64,000 bases of DNA from Tubulanus polymorphus (Eukaryota; Nemertea; Palaeonemertea; Tubulaniformes; Tubulanidae), in assembly GCF_964204645.1 (NCBI RefSeq), contig NC_134031.1, positions 20,767,307 through 20,831,306 on the forward strand. Reading direction: 5' to 3'. The position numbers and the translations under genes were made by a program. Shown here piece after piece: positions 48,701 through 60,143 of the stretch. Every line of letters starts with the position of its first letter. The first letter of the stretch is position 1. Below the pieces are notes generated by a model that was given only the letters and a program-made list of their open reading frames with translations, made no database searches and was not told the DNA's origin.

Positions 48701-51700
48701 TTACTGATTAACAATACTTCTTTCTGTCATAAAGTCAGCTCTGTTGAAGGTAAATATGTTTGTCAGATTGTTATACCCGGTAATGTTGATTATTGTCCTT
48801 ATCGAATCATATTTGAATATTGAAATTGTCAAGCGTTACCCCGAGTTGGCATGATGTCACAAGACCCTAACTTTCTTCTTATGTTCAGAGATTGATCGGA
48901 GTAACCAGTTTCCTCGATGTCTTCTGCTGACATCTATCGTGTCATTACTCGCGAGAGCATCAGGTGAGCTCAATATTAAACCATGAAAGGTAACAAAGAT
49001 GTGTTTGTAGAAAACTGTAGAAATTTTCCATCTCTTCTGCTGTTTTTAGCTGATGTAGTCGAATTATGGATGTTAAAAGTTAAAAGTAATATTGTGAAAC
49101 AACTATTCGAGTCAGTCAAACGGTGTAAGTTTTATAAAAAGTAATGAAAAATTTGAAGAAAGGTTCCCTGGGCCAATTTGACAAAAATGTTCAAAACTCC
49201 TCGAAGGTTTCAATTGTTTCTGGAGTCCATTTTTCCAAGGGCTTTCAATTTGTATACAATTCACGATTTTCACGTGTTAACATTTCACTTTCCCTAGAGT
49301 TGGATATAAAAGAGGATATTTCAGTACCAGTATGTGAACAAGATTTTTGATCCATTTTAGGTCATATTGAGTCATGTTTACCAGTGTTGATACCGGTCAT
49401 CGCGTGCGACGATGAATCTCCAAAACGGGTTACATTATATGAACACGTGCTCGACGGTTTGTCAGCGTTCGTTCGTAATTTACCTTCAAATCTTTTCCCA
49501 TCTTTGGTACGTATGGTCTCAACATATTCGTATACCTGTACAAAAACATTGCAACGATATGTAACTTGTACTGTTTATGATATCCTTATTAGGACCCTGT
49601 TTATCAGTTCAGGGTTAGGTTTAACTCTATGTAAAGATGTAAATGATTAATTTTCGATTCATTAACCCAGTCCAATCTTAACTCATAAACTTCGAAACTG
49701 AGTCCTGAACTTTGAAGATTATGTTTAATTTACTGTTTATCTATTCCTTAGGAAATAACATTGCTGGAAACAGTCGTTTCTCATGATGTAGTTAGTAGTT
49801 TAATGGCTATTGATATCTGGTGTCTTGTATCGAGGTAAGACTCGAATGAATTCTCCTCTTTTCATCGAGGCATTTCAATAACTGGTGGACTGATATTAAT
49901 CTCAGTATTCCAGAGTAATTGAGCAAAACTTACTGGTCACTTGCTTCGACTATCTCTTGGGAAATACGCTACATGCCTCTGCTCAACAGGTACCATATTA
50001 TGGGTTATGAGTTTTCTTATATTTTTCATCTTATTGTCTACAGATATGGAAGTGCAGAGTTGTGTCGGGATCATTGTTTAAAACTGTCGGCTTTAGTCAA
50101 AGATCGAAATGGAAGTCACCACATCGGCTACTCGTGCCTCATTCTCTTGCTCAAAAGATTATTTCAATTTCTTTCACCCGAACATCAAGTAAATAAAGTT
50201 TACAAGCCTGTGATGAAATGTGAAAATTCCTCGTTTCATTAATCTATCTATTTCTTAACTTCAGCTCGTATTCTGCGATGACTATCCGATACAAGACAAC
50301 CTGGAACTATGGTCAATTCTACCGCTGTCGTCAGTGAGTAAAAACGTCGCAGATAGGAATGTCAGTGCTCTATTCAATGTGTGTAAAACTGGTGACCTGA
50401 ATCGCCGTAAACAACTACAGGTATAAAACATTTATCAGTGGTCGATTCATCAATCACTGTATTAAAGAGATGCATGTTTTTAATTTTCCTATAGGATGAT
50501 ACGGCCCCTTGAGAGAATATTTGTAATTCATCACATTCTGGGTATTGGGCAATACAATCAATCTTCATTTTCCACAGCCCATCCAAGTGCGCAGTATCCA
50601 TTGTTATTGATTGACATGTGGACTCTACAGTTAAAACTATTCGACCCTATGGAACTTGGTCCAGAGCTATGCAAGCATTTTAAACGAAAAAAATCCACAA
50701 TACCACTGATAGCATTTTGATGGAAAGAATCTGTTGTATCCTCAATTCTATTATGTTCTCTCGATAGCTTCACTTATTGATTTTGATTTGTTTATTGCAG
50801 TGTTTGAGTTTAATGTTGTCACTAGAGCAAACCCCAGCAGTGATAGCATCGACTGTTAAAAGGCTGTGGTCTGATAACGCCAGCATGAATGATTCCGATT
50901 TCAATGATTTGTTGAGATTATCGTCTCGTTTGATCGTACATTTCGATGAATCCGATTTATTCTTAGTAAGTGCTGAAAATTTATGTTTATACAATGAAAA
51001 TTAGTAGGAGAGTTATTACAGTAAATCTCACTTAGCTCAGACAACTGGGACTGACAATATTGATCTGAGGGTAAGCGAAGTCCGAGTTTAGGATAGGAAA
51101 GTACATAAGGTAGTCAGAAAAATGGTTTGTCTCTTCCAAGTTAGTCGAGTTGGTCAAACCTCTGAGTTGACCATGTGAGGCGAGGTATACTGTAATGTAA
51201 AAGAGAATTCTGTGTGCACTGGAGAAAATGTATCATCCAAATTATAAAGCAGCTCTTGAGTTGAAGTTAGTTCATTTTCAATGTTTTAACTCAGAGTCAA
51301 ATTTATCTCAGAACTGGGGACCTGGGTCCAGGGTATGCTCCATATTCCAGTCATGCATTCTACCATGTTCCAGCAAGTTATCTTTCTATAAATGTGTTTG
51401 AATGTTCGCCATATTATTGTAGATGCTGAACAGTACGTGGAAAAAGATAAACACATCTGCTGTAGAAGGAGCCCTGTTTTTGTCAGTCGCTGAATTTATG
51501 GCGAATCTTCGAAAACGTCAGTTTCATCAACAAACTGACCAGGTACATGTATTACTAATCACGAAGTTTGTTGTAAAGCCATCTTTTTCAATACCAGTGC
51601 AAGCTTCACAACAATGTTTTTTTTCTGCGAACAAATGAGACTTAATTGATAAAACATGAATCATGAAAAACATGAATACTGAACTGTAACGAGTTTTGGA

Positions 51701-53181
51701 TGAAATGTCAAACTGCAAATGAAGCAAATCTCTTCACCATATTTTCATTATTGAAAACCTGAAATTTAGTATTACACAGTACGTATATATATATATATAT
51801 ACAGGGGGTACTGAAAGAGTAAACTCGTATACACTGGAAGAGGGAGTTAATTCTAATGAATGAAGTCGCTTTTTACAGAATGTTCGGATATTGTCGCTGA
51901 TTCCGATGATTTTCTTGCGTTTGTTGAAATCTAAAATGCCGCTGATTGAAACGCGTGCGTACGAAGCATTCACGCAGTTCGCGGAGGAGACGAGTCACGG
52001 AAATATCGTACCGGAATGTGTTCAACAATGCGATCAGTTACAAACCAGAGTCATTCAATTCTTGCAAAAGGTAAAATCTAGCGTAACCGATAAGTCCACT
52101 ACATTTTCTATAGGAATTTACCTTTGAATTTCGGTTTGAGTTAAGATTAATTACATTGTCCCCGCCTTGTCCAAGGTATTTCACTGCATGAAGCTCTAGT
52201 TGCGCAGTCATGCCTTAGATTTAAGATCAGTCATAGACTGGATTGTGACTGTCGATCATCAGGGCTGGGCCGGGTTGTGAACTAATGTTTTAGAACGATA
52301 ACCACACTCAAACGTGGTGAACGGATAATAAGATAAAAACCCACTATCCACAGATTAAAAGAATTTAAAAACAAGAATTCATTTATTCAATCAATCTAAA
52401 ATATATGAAATACACAACGTTTCGATCTCACCCATCGTCAGGTGTGGCACTCTAGGGTGAGATCGAAACGTCGTGTATTCTATATATTTTAGATTGTTCG
52501 AATAAATAAATTCTTGGTTTTAAATTCTTTTAATCTGTAGATAGTGGGTTTTTATCTTATCAACGAATGTTTTATTTTCCCCATGTTGTTTTTCCACATG
52601 TAGGCGCCTCATGATTCGAGTGGAACATTCAATTTGCTCGAGTATTTGAAAGTACAAGAAACTGAACTGGATAAATTTTATTCTTCATCAGTTGAACCTT
52701 GTCTGAAAAGGAAACGTGATGACAATTCTGAAATCCATGAGGTAAGTTTGAGGAAGTTGCATATATCGAGAATCTCAGGAGCAAATAATTAAGTACGAAA
52801 ATGTTTCCGTGAGCTGGTGTAGTTTATTCAATATTTAGACTTTATACTAATAGTTATCTTCCGGCTGGAATACTGTCGGGACGTTGAATAAACTACACAA
52901 GCTCTTTTTTATTTTCTCGTCTTTGTGGGATTCTGGTTATATTATCGTCTCAACACGGATATAGTGTTTTATCAATGGTGATTGATGTTGAATGCCTTTT
53001 ATTTTTCCGTTGAAAGGTGGTTCATGAGGGTGATTCGTTTATCGATCAAATAGATAAAGCAGTTACTGGATTAGAAGCGCTCACTGACGATCACAGACGA
53101 CCGTTACCCGATAGTTTACTATCTAAGTTATCAAACATTCAAAGCAGATTGAATCAGTTGCTGAATACTCCTACAGTATGA
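39794..53181 (+). CDS. FIRRM: FIRRM (C1orf112) orthologue, regulator of FIGNL1 and recombination
   Basis: About 22 exons on +, roughly 900 residues (the human protein is a similar size). FIRRM partners the AAA ATPase FIGNL1 in the nucleus and controls RAD51 removal and homologous recombination; this is family knowledge. Exons found, all GT-AG: 39794-39880, 40548-40587, 40684-40775, 41044-41133, 41565-41845, 46301-46381, 46711-46786, 46977-47061, 47151-47277, 48152-48294, 48607-48749, 48889-48963, 49050-49124, 49361-49506, 49752-49834, 50044-50188, 50265-50420, 50801-50965, 51423-51542, 51879-52070, 52604-52741 and 53017-53181. Diagnostic segments are RYGSAELC with ILLLKRLFQFLSPEHQ, and EAFTQFAEETSHGNIVPEC near the C-terminus. 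The protein looks all-helical with no catalytic motif. Phases agree throughout except between exons 4 and 5, where a small exon or another acceptor is needed; exon 2 has a weak acceptor. AATAAA signals at 53353-53362 fit the 3' end. The large intron 41846-46300 hosts an antisense gene. Confidence 0.88.
41925..42125. mobile_element. Possible MITE in the large FIRRM intron
   Basis: GCCACGTTCACATGCC at the left and several CTGGTCCA/TGGTCCATTC words give an internally repetitive, non-coding segment. The style matches the GGTC/GGCC-rich elements at 47750-48020 and 62275-62520, but the ends are not clear. Confidence 0.3.
42972..45422 (-). CDS. FGF-like beta-trefoil protein, nested antisense in a FIRRM intron
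   Basis: Minus-strand gene with exons in coding order 45396-45422, 43762-43951, 43252-43373 and 42972-43175. All are GT-AG and phase-consistent, giving about 180 residues. The order of segments follows the FGF fold: SRYLQLCTSNIRVSHRYLRV, then NDAGIVDAKG, then NNYILCMDDGILKAR (compare the YLCMNxxGxL signature), and near the end FALKSCSDNMFLKFDAKGYF and PNYFFLTRYKKKK (compare the FMKRYPKG end of FGF8-type proteins). A basic C-terminal tail would fit heparin binding. The first exon gives only MNISGIEFE, with an in-frame TAG upstream; there is no signal peptide, so either the protein is leaderless like some FGFs or a further 5' exon exists. A fascin- or other trefoil-type protein is the main alternative. 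The gene lies wholly within FIRRM intron 41846-46300. The exon 2 acceptor is part of a 63-bp tandem repeat. Confidence 0.55.
43921..44286. repeat. 63-bp tandem repeat, six copies, duplicating a splice acceptor and exon start
   Basis: Units start at 43921, 43984, 44047, 44110, 44173 and 44236 with few differences. The first unit is the 5' part of exon 2 of the FGF-like gene (read on -) plus its acceptor TATTGCTAG. Every other unit therefore repeats the acceptor and the codons for VVDTSDHTVEDWLI. In the extra units the frame meets TGA within the repeat (TTGATATTTCTATGA), so only the innermost acceptor yields the full protein. Confidence 0.92.
47750..48020. mobile_element. GGCCAAATTTGG-family MITE in a FIRRM intron
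   Basis: Contains TTTGGCCCGGGCCACCGTTCACACGAGTG near the left (words TTTGGCCCGGGCC and GTTCACACGAGTG), and near the right end GAGTGGTTCACGTATGAATGCGCTCTC and GGGCCAAATTTGAC. The same words recur at 62275-62520 in a second copy. No ORF; transposon type not assigned. Confidence 0.6.
51020..51197. mobile_element. MITE with TTACAGTA... ends in a FIRRM intron
   Basis: The left end TTACAGTAAATCTCACTTAG and the right end GAGGCGAGGTATACTGTAA are inverted relative to each other over the outer bases, with further inner matches (CTCAGACAACT against AGTTGACCATGTGAG region). Length about 180 bases, no coding capacity. The ends resemble Tc1-mariner/pogo-derived MITEs. Confidence 0.55.
51787..51802. repeat. 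(TA)n microsatellite
   Basis: A short run of alternating TA next to the FIRRM exon at 51879. Confidence 0.85.
52325..52560. mobile_element. Long foldback element in a FIRRM intron
   Basis: The left arm runs from AAAACCCACTATCCACAGAT (near 52335) to ACAACGTTTCGATCTCACCC (near 52435). The right arm is its close reverse complement, from GGGTGAGATCGAAACGTCGT to ATCTGTAGATAGTGGGTTTT. Arms are about 100 bases with a very short centre (ATCGTCAGGTGTGGCACTCTA). The GTTTCGATCTCACCCATCGTCAGGTG core recurs in part at 29338-29370. A non-autonomous foldback/MITE is inferred. Confidence 0.8.
52835..52985 (-). mobile_element. Repeat family A relative in a FIRRM intron
   Basis: TAGTTTATTCAATATTTAGAC and its partial complement around GGGACGTTGAATAAACTA form a hairpin. 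CAACACGGATATAGTGTTTTATCAATGG matches the same words in the copy at 32750-32890. Confidence 0.6.
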
Positions 53182-54653
53182 GATACACATTCGTGTGTAA
53201 AACTTTTAGAATTTTATTTTTTAGAATTATGCAGATGCAATTTGTAACTTAGGAATTTGTGAATGTTGTAAAGAAACCTTTTCTTTCTTAACCGAAATTG
53301 GATTCAGGGTACTGGGTACCGTAGATGGATTGTATTCGTCTGTGATATGTGAAATAAATAAAAGTATTTATATATTTTTCAATGAAAGTGTTTCTTGTCT
53401 TGTCTATTTGGATTCTTGAAATGTTGACTTCATGAATCATAATCATTCAGTATCGTGATATTCATATCAAGAGGATATTACGACAGTACAACTATGGATG
53501 GAGTTGTCTTGGGACGCGGCTGTTTGAACATTGTGTCCCTTTCAAACTCACATCATCTGGGAATCCCCTTTCTACACATCCGCATGTTCTAAAAGACGTG
53601 AGATCAGGTCATCATCTGTCCATGTCCCAATGATCAGTCAGATGAACAAGAGGAATGACGAAAGACTCCCATTTGAATTAAAGTCATAAGCAAAAAATGA
53701 CATATCTAAATATGAAATGATATACCTGGAAGCTATGTACATTCATGGAAACATTCAATATTCAGTAAAATACTAGGTCAACAATGTATGGCTCTACGCT
53801 AATCGTGTTGAATAGTACAAAAAACAACTATAGGCTCCATATATATCAATAACTAAAGAGAAGAATAGAAGATTCTTCTCATAACTTGGGTATATTATAC
53901 GTGTCCGTCGGGTAAACGGATCTTATACACTTTGTGGTTGTTGGAATGTAGCAGAACGGTGTTAAACAAGGAGCACAGGTATCGATCTCACTTAGCTTTG
54001 CTATTCATTTCATACGCTTTCAACGAAATTCAGTCTGATTGCAAAGAAAGGGCTCTCATCCTATCAGGTTTTATCAACCCTCCCAGTGTCTTTTCTCATG
54101 AAATTTGATCTGCATTCTTCAGAAACCACCTCTACAAACAGCCACGAAGCTGTATACATAGAGCCACTATACCAAGCTCCGTGCTACCGCACCAACCGAC
54201 TATAACGGTAGCGGTGACCGGTCTATTCGGTAATCAGTTCAAACCGGTAGAATAATGAAAATATTTTCTGTCTTAGTCAATGTGAAAAAGATCCAGTATT
54301 TATCGATACACCAGTGACATTTTGCCGTTGCTACTGCTATAGGCGGAGTTTACTATATCGTGTTTCTGAGTCAACCCTAAACCAGACCATTGCATTTTCT
54401 ATTTTCTTTCCTAAACAACTCGACCATTACTATCGAACTATCACTATCTTATCACGCAACAATTCCGACAATTTATCCGTTTTTCAAACCTTTTCGTGAA
54501 ACTGGAAGCCCAAAAAGTAGAAATTGGTGACTGATGTATGAAGGTTATTGCATAATTTTTATAGGTCCATTGCGATTATACATGTAGATGTCCGATCGAA
54601 TGAAGGTCGCACGTCGACGACTATGCGGAAAGCATTGCCTTGTCAATCTAAAG
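53182..54653. other. Intergenic region between FIRRM and the acyltransferase gene
   Basis: Begins with the FIRRM 3' untranslated region and its AATAAA signals (53353-53362). The remainder contains a palindromic stretch near 54170-54250 with repeated CGGTAG/ACCGGT words, possibly another MITE. No gene was recognised. The acyltransferase promoter should lie near its end, but no clear TATA box is visible. Confidence 0.45.
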
Positions 54654-57600
54654 ATGGAAGTTAGCTTTAAAGTATATTTCGTGTTGATTTGTCTGGTCAG
54701 TGGGACATGTGCAGATGATGACGCGATCCCACATCTAATCGAACGTGGATCTGTAGAACCGGGATTACCTTCAGCTTTAAGACGAGCCGTTGACGAGATG
54801 AATAATGGCACGGCTAAGGTCAACTCGTCAATAACCTGTTTAAGCGACATGGAAACAATGTTAGGAGCCTGGACGCAACAAAAACCGTGGAGTTTGTCAA
54901 GTATGTGTCACATGATTACAGACGCCATTGTCATTGATGGAAAATGTATTTCCGTATTTCTGCAGAGGCTTCAATAGCTTATGTTGAAAATAATATTTTG
55001 CCCCCAAAATCCAGGAACTACAGCATAGCTACATACATCAAAAAGGTATTCCATTGCATACAGTCTCGACACCCCTGCTGGGGGCATGGATTGCTCCTAC
55101 TATGAGCGTATAAACTAACGCTCCTTTTAATCCTGCTTAGTTTCCATACTAGGCCCATTGTGTAGTTAATGATAATCCAGCAAGGCTAACGTTCTTAGCT
55201 ATAAGTCCGAGTTCTCCTTGGCTAAGGACACCCACGATCGATTTTTCGAAATAAAGCTTCAAACATCTATTCTACAATGAACAAACTGCACCAATATTTT
55301 GTTTTATTCTAGTGTTTGACGCAACTGGTAAACCTAACAGCGATCATCTGGTGTCGTTTGGAAAGTACGATCAATGTCGCAGTGTTATAATCAACGACAC
55401 AGGCGTCAGTTTCCACGCGCAGTACTGTTACTCAACATTTGAACTTCATACTAACAAAATTGTAAGTACCGGTGACTTAATGAAATATTTTGATTGCATT
55501 TTTCTATATCTCTGACGACAAAAACCAAGGGTTAAAAGTTTCTTATTTCGAAGAATTCTATCTTTAGGACATCCCGATATATTTAAACTACGGAACTTGT
55601 TTTCCAAGCACCTGCCGTCCATACGATACACAAGTCCTCGTCAATACTGGTCAGTAAAAACGAATAACAAAATATCTATTCGTACGAAATATTGAAATGA
55701 ACGTGGCTGATTCGGGTCATGTAAAAAAACCCGCAACGCAAAACCATTTCGTTTTTTTTTAAACCAAATTATTTCATAAGTTTTTTGCATGGCATATGTA
55801 GATTCATTGTAGAGATGAATGAATCGAGTGCCATACTTTATTGATACTTCACGTTACTTGAGATGAGATGTTTTAGCCACCACTTTGCAAATGGTGTTTT
55901 TGTCATGCAATTTGTAACGCAGCGGATCGCTGTCTATTGTGGTGATTTAACTATGAACTGATTTTAAGTGCTACAGTTATCGGCCTAATGTTCCACCAAG
56001 CGCGACGTGACCGAAAGCATAGATTGAATTCCTTTATTTGTCCAGTTTAATACCTTTTAACATCGATATATGCCAATTTCTATATGATATGTCCTTAGGA
56101 ACTCGTATTTGCCTTGGATGAATGTCCTCCTTGCGTTGAGCCAAAATACTAAGTTAGTTTTGAAATAATTTTCTGTTACAGTCATTGGTAACTTCGGAGT
56201 CAACACAACTACCAAACCGGCCAAAACAGCTTGTAAAATTAAAGACAAACCACCATTCGGTCTTGGTCATTGGATTGTCATGTAAGACAGTAATTATTTC
56301 TCAGTCCTGAAAATTTACTTTGTAATGAAACCGAACTATATATACATTTTCCATCCCACTTCAGTTGTATTTTCGGAACTCTGGGGATCTTTATCGCTGT
56401 TGTGACTGTTTATGATTTGATGCTGAGAAAACGTCGTGGAGACTCAACGCGTGAACCATCGGACGGGGTCGAGATTCAATTGGATACGCTAGAGACGGAA
56501 AACGCCGTCGTCGTCGACGAAACTGTAAACGACGTTTCTAACGAGAAAAACACGGGAACATCGGCGACCGTTGAAACAAAACCGAACTTATCGAGTATGT
56601 TTCTTTCATGAATGATTTTACTTATGCGAAGTTTTTTGAATTAGTTGACAGTACATCATCATCATCATCATCATCATGATTTTATCATTATTACGATTGC
56701 GTGAGGAAATTTAGCTGATTGTATATATATTTAATTTTAACAAAAACACGACTAACCAGTTGCGAATAGTTCCCGAATTAGAATTATCTATCTTCAGATT
56801 TGAACCGAGAACTTAAGAACTAGAGTAGGTGAATGCAATGAAATGATAAATAGAATTTGCTTGAGTGTGAAATTGAATAAGTTATTTGTATGCGTCTTTT
56901 CATTTGTTCAACTCAAAGAGTCAAATGTATTAAAATCCACACTGAATAGAACGGCTCCACAGTTCTCAGATTTCTTGAGAATGCATTATCGACGATTGTT
57001 TTCAAATGTGTTTCTAATTTCATGTCATTTGCAGTCGTTTGTAAGGATGTAATTCTTGCGTTCTCGGCCTACGACAACTTACTAAAACTAGTATCACTTG
57101 AATCGAGCGGTGATACGATCAACTGCATTCATGGAATTAGATTTATCACCATGTTCTGGATTATACTCGGTCATACATATGACTTTTTCTTCATCTTTGT
57201 ACGATCTGGTAAGTTTTCGCAACATCATCCATACTCATTTTATCTTTCGCTTCTCGTATTATGTTTTTAGATCCTTTTAGAACTTTGTTGATAATTTCCC
57301 TTGCGTGTGAGTATCGTCTATATTTTTCACTTTGAAAATGTTTCGGATCTTTTCAGAAAACGTCATTGAGTACGCATCGTCGTTGATAAAGAATTGGTCG
57401 TTCTCGATTGTCTACGCAGGCTACTACTCGGTTGAGACTTTTTTCTTTTTGAGGTTTTCATTTTCTTCATATCGGTTCTTAAACATTTATAATTTGAAAA
57501 ATAAAACACTCAGACTTAACTAATTGAATTTCGGGTTCTTTTCCATTCAGTGGCTTGGTTTTAACATACATATCAATGAAGAAGATGCTAGACAGTGGAG

Positions 57601-59464
57601 GACCTAAAAACATCAATTGGTTTATGTTTTATTTTCACAGGTTCTGGAGGTGAGATCTATGTTTTCCTATCGTGCACGATCTTACTTATTAGTGGTCTTC
57701 TAGCCACACATTTCCCACCTGAAAAAACCGTATCGATGGGCAAGAAACCATATCGATGGGTAAACAGTGTCCAGTAACAGTGTTTAAAATAGTGTAATGT
57801 TTATGATTTATAGTTATTTTATTGCGATTCTCCAGTTTAGGTACGGTATTGAAAATTAGCGTCGTGATTTTAGGTGATGCCCCCTCCCCCCGTTTACCGA
57901 CCTCCATTATTATAAGCAAACACTACGTCGCATGGCAAACCACCCCACGTAAACACAAACCATTTTGTCATGGTCATGTCATTAATTTCAGGTTGACGCC
58001 ATTGTACTTAGCTTTATGGATGATCTATGTCACATTTAGCAGCTATTTCGGTGATGGGCCGCTGTACCCCGATTACTCGAGCCTCGAGGGCAGTGGACAT
58101 TGGTGTTCATATTCCTCATTTCTGTTCCATATTGCTTATATCAATAACTTTATCCCAAGTGGTGTAAGTAATTCTAGATAGTTGCTTCATTTGTGAAATA
58201 TTTTTCATACGAAATGGAATACTTTTAATTACTGGTTTTAAATATATTTTGTTCGCCGCCAGTGTATGGGATGGGCGTGGTTCCTGGCTGTTGACATGCA
58301 ATTACACGTGATATCACCGATATGCCTCTTAGCTTTCTACTGGTAAGATACGTTATTGTGTTCATTTCGAATATTTGGTTATTATAGTTCGATCGCTAAT
58401 TCACAAAAACGATTCTTTATTTCCTAACTCATTATTCTATCAGGCATTATGGAGCTGGGATCGGTGTTGTAATACTGTTTTGTTTAGCCAATTACGTATC
58501 CGTAGGAGTATCATCCACACTGATTGGACTGACTCCACCGTCTTTAACAGATTATAGGTAAAATAACATGTATAGTCTAATGCGGAACTAACCCGGTCCG
58601 CAACAGTAAATAAATCAAAATCATCAGATTCAAGAAATTGTCAAACGTGTTTTCTTATCCTTACAGATATATATTTTTCATATACTACAAACCTTGGAGC
58701 CATTTTTCGCCATTCGTGATCGGTGTAATGGTCGGTTATTTACTGTGTAGCACTAGAGATAAGAAGTGGAATATCCATTGGGTATGTTAGAGCAAACAAG
58801 CCTGAACATATTTTACAGGTCGAGGTCCCCGGAGCGTAGGTCCTTCTTTTTCACCCCGATCGGACACCAAAGTTTATACATTCTATAATTAACATACAAA
58901 AATAAATGTTGTAAGTGCTTTCTGACAATATAGCGCGTCTCGGCCAAATGAACATGAAAATGGCTGCCTCCAATGACCGCTGTGTTATGTACTACAACGT
59001 AGAGTTAGATGTACACTTAAATCTATGTCGGTAAATATCTATTTCTTATTCTAATCAGGCTTTAGTTACAATCGGTTGGTTGATTGCCGCTGCTCTCGTA
59101 TTGATACCAGTCTTCACCGCATTCTTACCTTCGACGCAGCTTGAAAACTCGATCTATTTGTCGCTGGCTGCGACAGCTTGGTGTTTAGGACTCTCGTGGA
59201 TCGTCTTCGCGTGCCATGTGGGTTATGGAGGTATTTCTTACCGAATTATGTAAAACCCACAGATTCCTTGTGAACAGTTAAAAATACTAAACGATAAAAT
59301 ATATATTATATTCTGCGTTAGGTCCGGTGAATTGGCTGTTGTCTTTAAAGATATTCGCGCCATTAAGTCGTCTGACGTACAGCGCTTATCTAATCCACCC
59401 GATCGTCATATTGGCCGTATACAAGTCCCTACAACCTCCGCTCTTTGGAAATAACATCACTTTG
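54654..59464 (+). CDS. Nose resistant to fluoxetine (NRF-6)-like membrane acyltransferase, C-terminus not found
   Basis: Fourteen + strand exons: 54654-54900, 55313-55461, 55568-55649, 56182-56281, 56365-56594, 57035-57208, 57357-57453, 57551-57640, 57992-58163, 58263-58342, 58444-58557, 58667-58781, 59059-59230 and 59322-59464. All phases agree, giving 655 residues. The product begins with a signal peptide (MEVSFKVYFVLICLVSGTCA), chosen over an upstream in-frame ATG at 54588. Next comes a Cys-containing NRF domain (FGKYDQCRSV, YGTCFPSTCRPYD), a first membrane segment, a hydrophilic acidic linker, and then an Acyl_transf_3 domain. That domain opens with the typical CIHGIRFITMFWIILGH and includes MFYFHRLTPLYLALW and SRLTYSAYLIHPIV. 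The family acts in membranes in lipid or drug uptake in worms; substrates are poorly known. Proteins of this family normally end with one more membrane segment. No such exon is visible after the GTAAGT at 59465, where GPCR relics follow instead. The exon 8 donor GTTCTG is weak. Confidence 0.87.
56656..56680. repeat. (CAT)n microsatellite
   Basis: About eight CAT trinucleotides in the intron after exon 5 of the acyltransferase gene. Confidence 0.9.
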
Positions 59465-59639
59465 GTAAGTAGAACATGCATTTGTATGACCACGCTGAAA
59501 TACCTGACAGGTAATCTGAAAAGACGGATGAAATGGAACTATGAATATTGACCATAGGTTTCTATGCCAGAGACAATCTATAAAAAAGGATTCCATATCA
59601 CGACTTTTCTTTTTGGCTGGAGCTGTAAAATATGCATCA

Positions 59640-59841
59640 CCGTGCGACATGCAATACACAGGAACACTCGCAGATAAAACGACCAGATAAGTTAGCGAAA
59701 GATAAACTGTGGAATCTTATCATTATCCAGAAAGCTGCTAAATTTTCGAAGGCCTCTAACAGGACACAGTTCGGTAGAATCCACGGACATGAAAACGATG
59801 TAACAAATTCGACCAATTTGTATCTTGAGTTGAATTCATGA
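59640..59841 (-). pseudogene. Decayed 5' fragment of a class A GPCR gene
   Basis: On -, the fragment starts ATGAATTCAACTCAAGATAC and aligns in order with the start of the GPCR relic at 60870 (ATGAATTCAACTCAGATTC), then TTGGTCGAA, GGAATTCTACC-like and TTTCTGGATAATGATAAG. It covers the N-terminus, the first membrane segment and a segment like the second (LTYLVVLSASVPVYC in one frame), broken by frameshifts. It is a separate duplicate of the same gene, reduced to its 5' part. Confidence 0.7.
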
Positions 59842-60143
59842 GTAATGAGGATGAAATGCTAATATTCTGATTCACACCGTAAAAATAAACAGTAAATTCC
59901 TAATTCTTAAGCAGGATAACATTTGAATATCGGTAGAAAGAATATTATTACTGGATGCAGTTTATCATTTCATTCTTACTGAATACTTGAGTATTCAAGT
60001 GAGGCCAGTTTGAAATAGAAAAGAATTCGAAATAACGAAATTTGATTATTTACGTGTGCGTAGAATAAAATAGATCATTTACTAAATGCCACTGTAACTA
60101 GTCCACTGTATGCGGGTTATAAAGTGAATCAAAATTCCAGAAG

